Part shown: positions 15,384-23,919 of the stretch, piece by piece
How positions within the stretch are numbered: the first letter of the stretch is position 1
How the letters are laid out: the number at the start of each line of letters is the position of its first letter
Position numbers and translations under genes: made by a program
The notes under the pieces: generated by a model
Told to the model about the DNA's origin: nothing
The model's database searches: none
The model's input: only the letters and a program-made list of their open reading frames with translations
NCBI RefSeq assembly: GCF_003633895.1
Contig: NZ_RBID01000016.1
Span: 124,001-188,000 of the forward strand
Direction: 5' to 3'
DNA from: Vogesella indigofera
GTDB taxonomy: Bacteria; Pseudomonadota; Gammaproteobacteria; Burkholderiales; Chromobacteriaceae
Length of the DNA: 64,000 nucleotides

Positions 15384-16976
15384 TCAGCTGAAGCGGTTGG
15401 TAATCGGGTAGCGCCAGTCCTTGCCGAAGCCGCGATGGGTGATGCGTGGGCCGACCGGCGCCTGGCGACGCTTGTATTCGTTGATCTTCAGCAGGCGCAC
15501 CACCTTGGCCACGTCGGCCTCGGCAAAGCCGGCCTTGACGATGTCGGCGGCGGACTGGTTGTGCTCGACGTAGCGTTCCATGATCGCGTCCAGCACGTCG
15601 TACGGGGGCAGACTGTCTTGGTCTTTCTGGTCGGGGCGAAGTTCCGCCGACGGCGGTCGGGTGATGATGCGTTCCGGAATGATCTCGCCCTGGGTGTTGC
15701 GCCAGCGGCACAGCGCGAATACCAGCGTCTTGGCCACGTCCTTCAGCACCGCGAAGCCGCCGGCCATGTCGCCGTACAGCGTGCAGTAGCCGGTGGCCAT
15801 CTCCGACTTGTTGCCGGTGGTCAGCACCAGCTTGCCGGACTTGTTGGACAGCGCCATCAGCAGCGTACCGCGGATGCGTGCCTGCAGGTTTTCCTCGGTG
15901 GTGTCGGCCGGGAGGCCGGCAAACGACGGCGCCAGCGCGTTCATGAAGCTTTCGTACATCGGCCAGATTTCGATCTCGTCGTACTTCACGCCGACGCGCT
16001 GCACCATGTCGCGGCTGTCGTCGACGCTGATGTCGGCGGTGTAGCGTGACGGCATCATTACCGCGTGCACCTTGTCGGCGCCCAGCGCATCGACCGCGAT
16101 GGCCAGCGTCAGCGCGGAGTCGATGCCACCGGACAGACCCAGCAGCACGCCGGGGAAGCTGTTCTTGACTATGTAGTCGCGCACGCCGACCACCAGTGCG
16201 CGGTACGCGCTCTCCAGTTCGTCCGGCAGCGGTGCAAGGTTGGCCGCAACGATGTCGCCATCCACCACATCCAGCAGCAGCAGTTCGTCGTCGTAGGCGG
16301 CGGCCTGCGCCACCACTTCGCCGGCCTTGTTCAGCGCGAACGAGGCGCCGTCGAACACCAGTTCGTCCTGGCCGCCGGTGAGGTTAACGTAGGCCATCGG
16401 CAGACCGGTTTCCTGCACCCGGTAGCGCATCACCTCATGGCGGGTGGCGATCTTGTTGAGGTGGAACGGCGACGCGTTCAGCGACACGATGACCTCGGCG
16501 CCGGCATCGGCGGCTTCGGCAGCCGGCTCCACCGACCAGCCGTCCTCGCAGATGATAATGCCGACCTTGACGCCGTTCTGCTCGAACACCAGTGGCGCGG
16601 CGCCGGGAGTGAAGTAGCGGCACTCGTCGAACACTTCGTTATTGGGCAGCAGCATCTTGTGGTACTGGCCCAATCTATGGCCATCCCGCAGCACGGTGGC
16701 GGCGTTGAAGCGCTCGTGGCCGAGGCGGGCAGGGTGGCCGATCACCAGCGTGATGCCGTCCAGCATTTCCAGTTCGTCGAGGCCGGCGTAGATGGCGCGG
16801 TAGAAGTGTTCGCGCAGCAGCAGGTCTTCCGGGCTGTAGCCGGTCAGTGCCAGCTCCGGCGTGACCAGTACGTCGGCACCCTGTGCCATGGCCGTCTTGG
16901 CCAGCTCGAGGATTTTGCGGGTGTTGCCGGCGATGTCGCCGACAACCGGGTTGAACTGGGCAAGTGCAATGCGCAT
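15384..16976 (-). CDS. nadE: Glutamine-dependent NAD+ synthetase
   Basis: Last step of NAD synthesis: amidates deamido-NAD using glutamine and ATP. The 530-residue two-domain form is present: an N-terminal glutaminase (nitrilase fold) with the E41, K107, C143 triad (C143 in IICEDGW), then a synthetase domain with the P-loop LSGGIDSA at 281-288. The ATG at 16976 gives the usual MRIALAQFNP start; a GTG four codons earlier is possible. A dispersed repeat at 16236-16248 encodes AANL in the linker between the domains. Confidence 0.96.
   Translation of the reverse strand: MRIALAQFNPVVGDIAGNTRKILELAKTAMAQGADVLVTPELALTGYSPEDLLLREHFYRAIYAGLDELEMLDGITLVIGHPARLGHERFNAATVLRDGHRLGQYHKMLLPNNEVFDECRYFTPGAAPLVFEQNGVKVGIIICEDGWSVEPAAEAADAGAEVIVSLNASPFHLNKIATRHEVMRYRVQETGLPMAYVNLTGGQDELVFDGASFALNKAGEVVAQAAAYDDELLLLDVVDGDIVAANLAPLPDELESAYRALVVGVRDYIVKNSFPGVLLGLSGGIDSALTLAIAVDALGADKVHAVMMPSRYTADISVDDSRDMVQRVGVKYDEIEIWPMYESFMNALAPSFAGLPADTTEENLQARIRGTLLMALSNKSGKLVLTTGNKSEMATGYCTLYGDMAGGFAVLKDVAKTLVFALCRWRNTQGEIIPERIITRPPSAELRPDQKDQDSLPPYDVLDAIMERYVEHNQSAADIVKAGFAEADVAKVVRLLKINEYKRRQAPVGPRITHRGFGKDWRYPITNRFS
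16236..16248 (+). repeat. Dispersed 13-bp repeat, exact copy in nadE
   Basis: AAGGTTGGCCGCA on the plus strand, antisense to nadE, which reads it as A-A-N-L in the linker (IVAANLAPLP) between the glutaminase and synthetase domains. Confidence 0.85.
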
Positions 16977-17045
16977 CGGGAGAACCACCAGTAGAGAATC
17001 GATCGGCCAATTTTAGCGTTGTCTCGCCCGTACCGCATAAAAAAC

Positions 17046-17074
17046 TTGCGCAACGGCCGACTCGCTTATACAAT
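17046..17074 (+). promoter_or_regulatory. Sigma-70-type promoter of the tRNA-Ser genes
   Basis: TTGCGC (17046-17051), 17-bp spacer and TACAAT (17069-17074). Transcription would start near 17082, 40 nt before the first tRNA. A GCGC-rich stretch follows the -10, which may be the GC discriminator of stringently controlled stable RNA promoters. Confidence 0.65.
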
Positions 17075-17121
17075 GCGCCTCCTCTGTTGCTTGAGCGGAA
17101 ACGCCGGTGATAGGCCATCTA

Positions 17122-17212
17122 GGAGAGGTGGATGAGTGGTTGAAGTCGCACGCCTGGAAAGCGTGTTCAGGGTAATACCCTGACGGGGGTTCGAATCCCC
17201 CTCTCTCCGCCA
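17122..17212 (+). tRNA. tRNA-Ser(GGA), copy 1
   Basis: Class II tRNA with a long variable arm, 91 nt including the encoded CCA (17210-17212). Acceptor stem GGAGAGG pairs with TCTCTCC (one G-U), discriminator G73, anticodon GGA at 17156-17158 within CTGGAAA, variable arm TTCAGGGTAATACCCTGA, T-loop TTCGAAT. Reads UCC and UCU. Confidence 0.97.
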
Positions 17213-17260
17213 GATTTCCATCGTGCCGCTGTGGCGGTGCGATATTGCAGTACGCCTCAC

Positions 17261-17351
17261 GGAGAGGTGGATGAGTGGTTGAAGTCGCACGCCTGGAAAG
17301 CGTGTTCAGGGTAATACCCTGACGGGGGTTCGAATCCCCCTCTCTCCGCCA
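17261..17351 (+). tRNA. tRNA-Ser(GGA), copy 2
   Basis: Identical over all 91 nt to the copy at 17122-17212, including the CCA end (17349-17351) and anticodon GGA. A 48-nt spacer separates the two, so they are probably cut from one precursor ending at the hairpin just downstream. The spacer shows no promoter of its own. Confidence 0.97.
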
Positions 17352-17357
17352 GTATTG

Positions 17358-17388
17358 AAAAAGCCAGCTGCCTGCAGCTGGCTTTTTT
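17358..17388. terminator. Terminator of the tRNA-Ser transcript
   Basis: A 13-bp stem (17358-17370 with 17375-17387) and a 4-base loop CCTG, flanked by AAAAA and TTTTTT. It is 6 nt after the second tRNA and can also stop the convergent lipoprotein gene. Confidence 0.9.
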
Positions 17389-17397
17389 GCGTTTGCG

Positions 17398-17847
17398 CTA
17401 CTGCCCCGGTAGCTGCCAGTCGCCCTTGCTGCGGAACGGCATGTCCCCTAGTCCGCCGACGCCGAACACGGTGCCGTCAATCTCGTAGCGCAGCGCCGTA
17501 TGGTTGCTCGCCAGTTTGCCCAGCTGCTTCAGCCAGCCGGAGAGCGAGGTGTGCAGCAGCACCTTGACGGTATCGTTGCCCAGCGGCGGGATGCTGAACG
17601 GCTGGTTGCTGGCGCCGCGGGCAAAGTTATCGCCGTCGAGGCTGACATTGAAACGCAGTCCCTGCGCGCTGAGCGGCTGCTGGTTCGGGTTGCTGATGCG
17701 CAGCGTGACCTCGAACTCCTGCTCGAACAGCGTGGCCTTGGCGGTGGGCTGGATGTCGGCCAGTTGCACTTCCGGCTGTAGTCGCGACAGGCTGGCGCAG
17801 CCGCTGAGCAGTGCCGCCAGCAGTAGCGGAGTCAGATATTTCAGCAT
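17398..17847 (-). CDS. LEA type 2 (WHy domain) family lipoprotein
   Basis: A 149-residue predicted lipoprotein. The signal peptide ends in a lipobox LLSGC with the lipidated cysteine at residue 17. The rest matches the LEA2/WHy beta-sandwich family: VQLADIQPTAKATLFEQEFEVTLRISNPN and a final strand after NHTALRYEIDGTVF. Bacterial members are periplasm-facing proteins of unknown role, sometimes linked to stress. ATG 17847 follows GGAGA by 7 bases; two upstream ATG codons lack such a site. Confidence 0.85.
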   Translation of the reverse strand: MLKYLTPLLLAALLSGCASLSRLQPEVQLADIQPTAKATLFEQEFEVTLRISNPNQQPLSAQGLRFNVSLDGDNFARGASNQPFSIPPLGNDTVKVLLHTSLSGWLKQLGKLASNHTALRYEIDGTVFGVGGLGDMPFRSKGDWQLPGQ

Positions 17848-18052
17848 CGGTGTCTCCATTAATGGCGTGGTGGACAATACTCAGTGTATCTGCCCGCTTG
17901 TGACCGTGCGTTGCTGTTTTATCGATATCTGTTGCGCCACGGTTGCATGTGGTGACGCTTTGTTTCATATTGATGTGCTATTCGTTCAGGATATATGACG
18001 GTTCATGTTGCGCTGGCGCGGGTGGGCGGTCATGGTGGTGGCGAGGAGCAAG

Positions 18053-18340
18053 ATGAACGCAGCAAAGAAAATCCGTTTGTACCTGCAGTCCGGGCAGGAT
18101 GCGGCCCAGGTCGAAATCCTGCTGCAGCTGGCGTTCAGCCTGCAGACTGGCAAGCCGTTCCAGTTGCAGCCGCTGCATGACCTGGACGAACCATATTTCG
18201 ATACCGCGCTGCAGCTGATCCGCGAGTGGCATCTGGATCACCACATCGCCTCGCGCAGCAAGTTGCTGGAAATGATCTACGCCCGCGGCCAACGTGTGGC
18301 CGCGCGCAATGCGCCGTCACCGGTTGTCACGGAACATTAA
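18053..18340 (+). CDS. Small hypothetical protein (95 aa)
   Basis: I do not recognise a family. The product is soluble and mostly helical in appearance: KIRLYLQSGQDAAQVEILLQLAFSLQTGKPFQLQPLHDLDEPYFDTALQLIREWHLD. The leucine spacing suggests a packed helical domain. ATG 18053 follows GCGAGGAGCAAG, a strong ribosome site, and was chosen over an in-frame ATG at 18005 that lacks one. It is monocistronic and ends before a clear intrinsic terminator. Confidence 0.7.
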   Translation: MNAAKKIRLYLQSGQDAAQVEILLQLAFSLQTGKPFQLQPLHDLDEPYFDTALQLIREWHLDHHIASRSKLLEMIYARGQRVAARNAPSPVVTEH

Positions 18341-18409
18341 CCTTGCGGGACTAAGCTTGCCTTGTTGCATCCTGTTTCGCTGATAGTCCCTGCAATCCTG
18401 TCGCAATTT

Positions 18410-18437
18410 GGCCCGCCACTGCGGGCCGTTTTCTTTT
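18410..18437 (+). terminator. Intrinsic terminator after the 95-aa hypothetical gene
   Basis: GGCCCGC (18410-18416) pairs with GCGGGCC (18421-18427) around CACT, followed by GTTTTCTTTTC. It lies directly at the end of the convergent yigZ gene. Confidence 0.8.
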
Positions 18438-19027
18438 CAGTCCGCGCTCGGCCACTGCAGCTGGCCATGACAGGCCTCGTTGAGGCTGGCGATCAGTGCC
18501 GCGCCCTGCGATTCGGCAATGCTGAAGCTGAGCAGCACCGCCGCGCCGTGCTCCACCGCCAGCAGTTGCGCGTCAGCCGCCTGCAGCAGGCGGCGCAGCC
18601 TGCCTTCCAGCGGGTAGGGCGCGAGGCATTGCAGCTGCTGCTGGCGGATCAGTGGCAGCCGCACCGCCTGTTCCAGCGCGCTGGCGACGCTGTCGGTGTA
18701 GGCTCGCACCAGGCCGCCGGCGCCGAGCTTCACGCCGCCGTAGTGGCGCACCACGCTGGCCAGCACGCCCTCCAGCTGCTGGTGGCGCAGCACCTCCAGC
18801 ATCGGGCGACCGGCGGTGCCGGACGGTTCGCCGTCGTCGTTGGCCGCAGAGTGGCCGCCGGCCATTAGCGCCCAGCAGACATGCGCCGCCGCCGGGTGTG
18901 CCGCTTTCAGCGCCGCGATGCGTGCCAGTGCGGCCTCACGGTCCGCCATGGGTTCGACACAGCCGAGGAAGCGGCTTTTCTTGATCTCGATCTCGCTATG
19001 GACCGCGTGTTGCAGGGTGAAGGGCAT
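18437..19027 (-). CDS. yigZ: YigZ/IMPACT family protein (UPF0029)
   Basis: A 196-residue protein with the IMPACT N-terminal domain: SRFLGCVEPM, AHVCWAL, the signature DDGEPSGTAGRPML near residue 65-78 and VVRHYGGVKLGAGGLVRAY near 92-110, plus a short ferredoxin-like C-terminal domain. E. coli YigZ is a conserved protein of unsettled function; eukaryotic IMPACT modulates Gcn2. The start ATG is at 19027. A pair of opposed dispersed repeats lies just upstream. Confidence 0.9.
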   Translation of the reverse strand: MPFTLQHAVHSEIEIKKSRFLGCVEPMADREAALARIAALKAAHPAAAHVCWALMAGGHSAANDDGEPSGTAGRPMLEVLRHQQLEGVLASVVRHYGGVKLGAGGLVRAYTDSVASALEQAVRLPLIRQQQLQCLAPYPLEGRLRRLLQAADAQLLAVEHGAAVLLSFSIAESQGAALIASLNEACHGQLQWPSAD

Positions 19028-19340
19028 GCTGGTTCGACAGGTAAGGATCGGATGGTTGCGGCCAACCTTGATGCGCTGGCGGCAAGGTTGACCGCAAGTG
19101 GAGAGCTTGCTTCAGTTGCAGAACATGAAATCGTTCGGTTGGTCATGCAGCAGCCGACCCGGGCAGGACGCCACTTGCATGGCTACTCCATATATAGGGT
19201 GGCAAACGCTGCGAACAGTGACAGCGAGGTCGCCTGCGGGACGGCTGCAGTTGCGCCACGCACATCACGCAGGGCCGATGCGCTTGGCAGACGGGCGCGG
19301 CCACGATTGTCGCAGTTTTGCCGGCTGCGGACGAGGGCGG
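19028..19340. other. 313-bp intergenic region with an imperfect repeat pair
   Basis: No gene is supported here. The region holds one exact 13-bp repeat (19057-19069) and an opposed copy with one mismatch (19084-19096, GACC for GGCC), which could form a hairpin. The rest is unassigned. It presumably contains the yigZ promoter, but I cannot point to convincing boxes. Confidence 0.6.
19057..19096. repeat. Opposed pair of 13-bp repeats (one imperfect)
   Basis: Exact copy TGCGGCCAACCTT at 19057-19069 and AAGGTTGACCGCA at 19084-19096, separated by 14 bases. Arms pair over 13 bp with one mismatch. Unlike the hairpins at 4.1 and 6.2 kb, this one is upstream of yigZ rather than between convergent gene ends. 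Confidence 0.7.
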
Positions 19341-19958
19341 CTAGCGGTTCAGCGCCAGACGCAGGCCAAAGCCGACGAAGGCGAGGCCGAGCACGCGGTC
19401 GAGCAGGCGCTGCAGTCGTGGCGAGCGCAGCCAGGCGCCGGCACGTGCAGCCACCAGCGCCAGCACGCCGAACCACAGTATTCCCATCAATGCGTGGATC
19501 AGTGTCATCAGTACGCTGAGGGTAAACACGTCCTCGCCGGGGGCGATGAACTGCGGCAGAAAGGTAACGTAGAACAGCCCGACCTTGGGGTTGAGCAGGT
19601 TGGTCAGCACGCCGCGCCACAGCCATTGCCAGCCGCTGGCCGCCGTGCGCTGCGCGTCCGGCTCGCCCAGTGAGGAGGTGCGGCCACGTAGCAGTTGCCA
19701 GCCCAGCCACAGTAGCCACAGCGCGCCGCCAATGCGTAGCGCGGTATAGGCGGTTTCCGATGCTGCCAGCAGTGCACCGAGGCCAATGGCCACCAGCAGC
19801 CCCCACAACAGCACGCCGCCGCAGATGCCGATGCCGGCCAGCCAGGCGGTGCGCCGCCCTTCGTTGATCGCGGTGCGCAACACCAGTGCGGTATCGAGGC
19901 CGGGAGTGACGGTGAGGACGGCGGCGGCGAGGCTGAATAGCAGCAGGGCGTTGCTCAT
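19341..19958 (-). CDS. LysE/RhtB family amino acid exporter
   Basis: A 205-residue inner-membrane protein with about six hydrophobic segments. It opens with LFSLAAAVLTVTPGLDTALVLRTAINEGRR, the family signature (TPGP/LD followed by a charged loop), and contains LTNLLNPKVGLFYVTFLPQF in the second half. Members export amino acids such as homoserine, threonine or lysine; the substrate cannot be told from sequence. ATG 19958 follows GGAAAA. It is divergent from putA. Confidence 0.9.
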   Translation of the reverse strand: MSNALLLFSLAAAVLTVTPGLDTALVLRTAINEGRRTAWLAGIGICGGVLLWGLLVAIGLGALLAASETAYTALRIGGALWLLWLGWQLLRGRTSSLGEPDAQRTAASGWQWLWRGVLTNLLNPKVGLFYVTFLPQFIAPGEDVFTLSVLMTLIHALMGILWFGVLALVAARAGAWLRSPRLQRLLDRVLGLAFVGFGLRLALNR

Positions 19959-20009
19959 GGCGGGGTTTTCCGGACGGGTGCGGGATGATGATCTTGCCAT
20001 GAATGGGTA

Positions 20010-20190
20010 AGGGCAGGGAGGGGCAGTGTTGCGTTGCTGTTGCGGTCGCCGAAGGGTGGGCTATATTTTTGTTGCGTTTCGATCGCAGGCGAAAACGTTC
20101 TTGCGTTATATTTTATATTGTCCAACAAGTTAATTTTAGATTGTATACAATAGGCAAGTTGGCAAATAAAATTGATAGAGGTGAGTTCTC
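20010..20190 (+). promoter_or_regulatory. AT-rich putA promoter region
   Basis: About 180 bp that becomes strikingly AT-rich from 20080, with several overlapping TATATT/TACAAT-like hexamers (for example in TTGCGTTATATTTTATATTG and GTATACAATAGG) before a GAGGTGAG ribosome site. I cannot pick one start. Because PutA here lacks its own DNA-binding domain, this region is likely read by a separate regulator. Confidence 0.4.
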
Positions 20191-23100
20191 ATGCAGTTTC
20201 AGGCATTCGCGCGCAAACAAACCGCACTCCGTGACGCCATTACGGCAGCCTATCGCCGTGACGAGCAGGCTTGCGTCAAGACACTGACCGCCGAGGCGCA
20301 GATGTCGTCCGAGCAGGTGACCTCGGTCAAGACCCTGGCCGCCAAACTGGTTTCGAAAGTGCGCAGCGAGCGCACCAAATCCAGCGGTGTTGATGCGCTG
20401 ATGCATGAGTTCTCTCTCTCCAGCCAGGAAGGCGTGGCGCTGATGTGCCTGGCCGAAGCGCTGCTGCGCATCCCGGACCGCGTTACCGCCGATCGCCTGA
20501 TCCGCGACAAGATTTCCGGCGGCGACTGGAAGTCCCATCTGGGCAACAGTTCCTCGCTGTTCGTCAACGCCGCCGCCTGGGGCCTGCTGGTCACCGGCAA
20601 GCTGGTGTCGTCGCACAGTGCGCACGGCCTGTCCTCGGCCCTGACCCGCCTGATCGCCAAGGGCGGCGAGCCGCTGATCCGCAAGGGTGTCGATCTGGCG
20701 ATGCGTATGCTGGGCAAGCAGTTCGTGACCGGCGAGACCATCGACGAGGCACTGGTCAACGGCCGCGAGCGCGAAGCCAAGGGCTACCGCTTCAGCTACG
20801 ACATGCTGGGCGAAGCGGCGATGACCGAGGCCGACGCACAGCGTTACCTGCGTGACTACGAAGTCGCCATCCACGCCATCGGCAAGGAATCCAATGGCCG
20901 CGGCATTTACCAGGGCCCCGGCATCTCGGTGAAGCTGTCGGCAATCCACCCGCGTTACGTGCGCATGAAACACGAGCGGATGATGGCGGAACTGCTGCCA
21001 CGTCTGAAACAGCTGTTCCTGCTGGCCAAGCAGTACGACATCGGCCTTAACATCGACGCCGAAGAAGCCGATCGTCTGGAGATCTCGCTGGACCTGATCG
21101 AAGCGCTGGCCAATGATCCGGATCTGGACGGTTTCGAAGGTATCGGCATCGTGGTGCAGGCCTACCAGAAGCGTTGTCCGTACGTGATCGACTACCTGAT
21201 CGACCTCGCCCGCCGCAGCAAGCACCGCTTCATGGTGCGGCTGGTGAAGGGTGCCTACTGGGATGCCGAGATCAAGCGCGCCCAGGTCGACGGCCTCGAC
21301 GGCTACCCGGTGTACACCCGCAAGGTCTACACCGACGTGTCCTACCTCGCCTGCGCCAAGCGCCTGCTGGCGGCACAGGACGCGATCTATCCGCAGTTTG
21401 CCTCGCACAACGCCTACACCCTGTCCGCGGTGTACCACCTTGCCGCCGGCAAGGACTACGAATTCCAGTGCCTGCACGGCATGGGCGAGAGCCTGTACGA
21501 CCAGGTGGTCGGTGCCGACAACCTCGACAAGCCGTGCCGCATCTACGCGCCGGTCGGTTCGCACGAAACCCTGCTCGCTTACCTGGTGCGCCGTCTGCTG
21601 GAGAACGGGGCCAACTCCTCGTTCGTGAACCGCATCGTTGACGAGAGCGTGTCCATCGACGAGCTGGTGGAAGACCCGGTCGCCGAAGCACTGCGCCAGG
21701 GCGGTGAGCCGCATCGCAAGATCACCCTGCCACGAACCCTGTACGGTGCCGAACGTCTCAACTCGCTGGGCATGGACCTGTCCAACGAGCATGTGCTGCA
21801 ACAACTGAACGACGCGCTGAATGCCGGTGCCGCGCAGAGCCTGCACCTGAAGCCGATGTTGGCCGCAGGCCCGCTGAGCGAAGGCGTGGCGCAGAACGTG
21901 CTGAACCCGGCCAACCTGCAGGACGTGGTCGGCACCATCCAGGAAGCCAGCGCCGCCGATGTCGAGCTGGCCTTGCAGCAGGCAGTATTGGCTGCGCCGC
22001 AATGGGCCGCCACCGCGCCGGCCGAGCGCGCCGCCTGCCTGGAACGCATGGCTGACCTGATGGAACAGCATATGGCCACCCTGATGGGGCTGGCCGTGCG
22101 CGAAGCGGGCAAGACCTTTGCCAACGCCATCGCCGAAGTGCGTGAGGCGGTCGACTTCTGCCGTTACTACGCGGCACAGGTGCGTCGTGAGTTCGACAAC
22201 CAGACTCACCCGGCACTGGGTCCGGTGGTGTGTATCAGTCCGTGGAACTTCCCGCTGGCGATCTTCATCGGCGAAGTGGTGGCCTCGCTGGCCGCCGGTA
22301 ACGTGGTGCTGGCCAAACCGGCCGAGCAGACCGCGCTGATCGCCGGTTTTGCCGTGCAGCTGCTGCATCAGGCTGGCGTGCCGGCCGGTGCGCTGCAGTT
22401 CCTGCCGGGCCGTGGCGAAGTGGTCGGCGCCGCGCTGACCCGCGACGAGCGCGTCAAGGGTGTGATCTTTACCGGCTCCACCGAGGTGGCACAGCTGATC
22501 AACCGTACCCTGGCCAAGCGCAGCGGCGAAGTGCCGCTGGTAGCCGAAACCGGCGGCCAGAATGCGATGATCGTCGACAGCTCGGCGCTGCCGGAGCAGG
22601 TGGTGGCCGACGTGATGTCGTCCGCCTTCGATTCCGCCGGCCAGCGCTGCTCGGCGCTGCGCGTGCTGTACCTGCAGCAGGACATCGCCGACAAGGTCAT
22701 CACCATGATCAAGGGCGCGATGGACGAGCTGCGTGTCGGCAACCCGGCGCTGCTGGAAACCGATATCGGCCCGGTGATCGACGCCGAAGCGCAGCAGGGC
22801 CTGCTGCGTCACATCGACAGCATGAAAACCAAGGCGCGCGACTGCTACCAGGCGCGGCTGACGCCAGAGTGTGCCGACGGCACCTTCGTGGCGCCGACCC
22901 TGTTCGAGATCGACAGCGTCAGCCTGCTGCAACGCGAGGTGTTCGGTCCGGTGCTGCACGTGATCCGCTTCTCGGCGCAGGATATCGACCGCGTGGTGGA
23001 TGAAATCAATGCCACCGGCTACGGCCTGACCCACGGCATCCACAGCCGCATCGACGAATCCATCGACAACATCGTCGCCCGCATCAAGGTCGGTAACGTC

Positions 23101-23805
23101 TACGTCAACCGCAACATCGTTGGCGCCGTGGTCGGCGTGCAGCCGTTCGGTGGTGAAGGCAAGTCCGGTACCGGTCCGAAGGCCGGCGGCCCGTTCTATG
23201 TCTACCGCCTCAGCGGCGCCAGCTGGAATCCGGAACTGGCGGCCAACCCGGTGGTGCCGGCGCTGTCCGAACTGGATCGCCTGCAGGGCGTGTTGGCGCA
23301 GTTGCTGCCGGATGCCACCGCCCAGACCCGTCTGCGTGAAGCCATCGCCTATGCCCGCCGCCACACGCCGCTGGCGAACATGGTGACGCTGCCAGGCCCG
23401 ACCGGCGAGCGCAACAGCCTGCACTTCGCTGCCCGTGGCCGCGTCGGTTGCCTGGCGCTGACGCTGGAAGGCCTGCTGCAGCAACTGGTGGCGGTGTTTG
23501 CCACTGGCAACAGCGCGGTGTTGCTGGACGGCGCGCTGACCGCCGCCTTGCCGGCGACGCTGGCCGGCTTCTTCGTGGCCAAGGGCGGCGATGTCGCCAG
23601 CGCCGACGTGACGGCCGTGCTGTACGAGGGCGATGCCGCCGACCGCCTGCGCCAGACCCTGGCGCAGCGTGACGGTGCGCTGATCCCGTTGCTGACCGCG
23701 GATGAGGACGGCTACAACCTGCATCGCCTGGTTGTGGAGCGCGCAGTGAGCGTAAACACCACAGCTGCAGGCGGTAATGCCAGCCTGATGAGCATTGGTG
23801 ACTAA
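20191..23805 (+). CDS. putA: Bifunctional proline dehydrogenase / L-glutamate-gamma-semialdehyde dehydrogenase
   Basis: Oxidises proline to glutamate in two steps with internal channelling. Of 1204 residues, about 1-190 form the arm/alpha domain, 190-480 the FAD proline dehydrogenase barrel (ISVKLSAIHPRY, VRLVKGAYWD), and 555-1010 the NAD-dependent aldehyde dehydrogenase with E786 (AETGGQNAM) and nucleophile C820 (GQRCSAL). The last 170 residues match the extra aldehyde-dehydrogenase-like domain of long PutA proteins. The N-terminus lacks the ribbon-helix-helix repressor domain of enterobacterial PutA. GAGGTGAG precedes the ATG. A long antisense frame opposite it is an artefact of GC-rich codon use. 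Confidence 0.97.
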   Translation: MQFQAFARKQTALRDAITAAYRRDEQACVKTLTAEAQMSSEQVTSVKTLAAKLVSKVRSERTKSSGVDALMHEFSLSSQEGVALMCLAEALLRIPDRVTADRLIRDKISGGDWKSHLGNSSSLFVNAAAWGLLVTGKLVSSHSAHGLSSALTRLIAKGGEPLIRKGVDLAMRMLGKQFVTGETIDEALVNGREREAKGYRFSYDMLGEAAMTEADAQRYLRDYEVAIHAIGKESNGRGIYQGPGISVKLSAIHPRYVRMKHERMMAELLPRLKQLFLLAKQYDIGLNIDAEEADRLEISLDLIEALANDPDLDGFEGIGIVVQAYQKRCPYVIDYLIDLARRSKHRFMVRLVKGAYWDAEIKRAQVDGLDGYPVYTRKVYTDVSYLACAKRLLAAQDAIYPQFASHNAYTLSAVYHLAAGKDYEFQCLHGMGESLYDQVVGADNLDKPCRIYAPVGSHETLLAYLVRRLLENGANSSFVNRIVDESVSIDELVEDPVAEALRQGGEPHRKITLPRTLYGAERLNSLGMDLSNEHVLQQLNDALNAGAAQSLHLKPMLAAGPLSEGVAQNVLNPANLQDVVGTIQEASAADVELALQQAVLAAPQWAATAPAERAACLERMADLMEQHMATLMGLAVREAGKTFANAIAEVREAVDFCRYYAAQVRREFDNQTHPALGPVVCISPWNFPLAIFIGEVVASLAAGNVVLAKPAEQTALIAGFAVQLLHQAGVPAGALQFLPGRGEVVGAALTRDERVKGVIFTGSTEVAQLINRTLAKRSGEVPLVAETGGQNAMIVDSSALPEQVVADVMSSAFDSAGQRCSALRVLYLQQDIADKVITMIKGAMDELRVGNPALLETDIGPVIDAEAQQGLLRHIDSMKTKARDCYQARLTPECADGTFVAPTLFEIDSVSLLQREVFGPVLHVIRFSAQDIDRVVDEINATGYGLTHGIHSRIDESIDNIVARIKVGNVYVNRNIVGAVVGVQPFGGEGKSGTGPKAGGPFYVYRLSGASWNPELAANPVVPALSELDRLQGVLAQLLPDATAQTRLREAIAYARRHTPLANMVTLPGPTGERNSLHFAARGRVGCLALTLEGLLQQLVAVFATGNSAVLLDGALTAALPATLAGFFVAKGGDVASADVTAVLYEGDAADRLRQTLAQRDGALIPLLTADEDGYNLHRLVVERAVSVNTTAAGGNASLMSIGD

Positions 23806-23818
23806 TCAGACTTGCCTG

Positions 23819-23851
23819 AGGTTGGCCGCATTGGAATAATGCGGCCAACCT
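23819..23851. terminator. Repeat-built 13-bp hairpin after putA
   Basis: Arms 23819-23831 and 23839-23851 pair perfectly around TGGAATA. The right arm is an exact repeat (23840-23852); the left differs by one base outside the stem (GAGG for AAGG). It lies 13 bp after the putA stop. No U-tract follows, so its terminator function is uncertain. Confidence 0.6.
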
Positions 23852-23878
23852 TGGCATTTTGCCTTGGAGCGGCACAAT
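23851..23878 (+). promoter_or_regulatory. Possible promoter of the amino-acid-binding lipoprotein gene
   Basis: TTGGCA (23851-23856), 16-bp spacer, CACAAT (23873-23878), placing the start about 35 nt before the ATG at 23920. The -35 overlaps the last base pairs of the preceding repeat hairpin. Confidence 0.4.
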
Positions 23879-23919
23879 CGTTCCGATGTCTTTCCCTGAC
23901 ATAACTAGAGAAGAGAAAC

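Noticed and set aside
17122-17351. Tandem tRNA-Ser genes as a phage or island attachment site
   Set aside because: No integrase, no displaced 3' tRNA fragment and ordinary housekeeping genes on both sides.
20113-23724. A 1203-codon open frame antisense to putA
   Set aside because: It mirrors putA codons in a GC-rich gene, lacks any recognisable domain, is rich in H, Q, R and A as expected of such shadows, and has no ribosome site.
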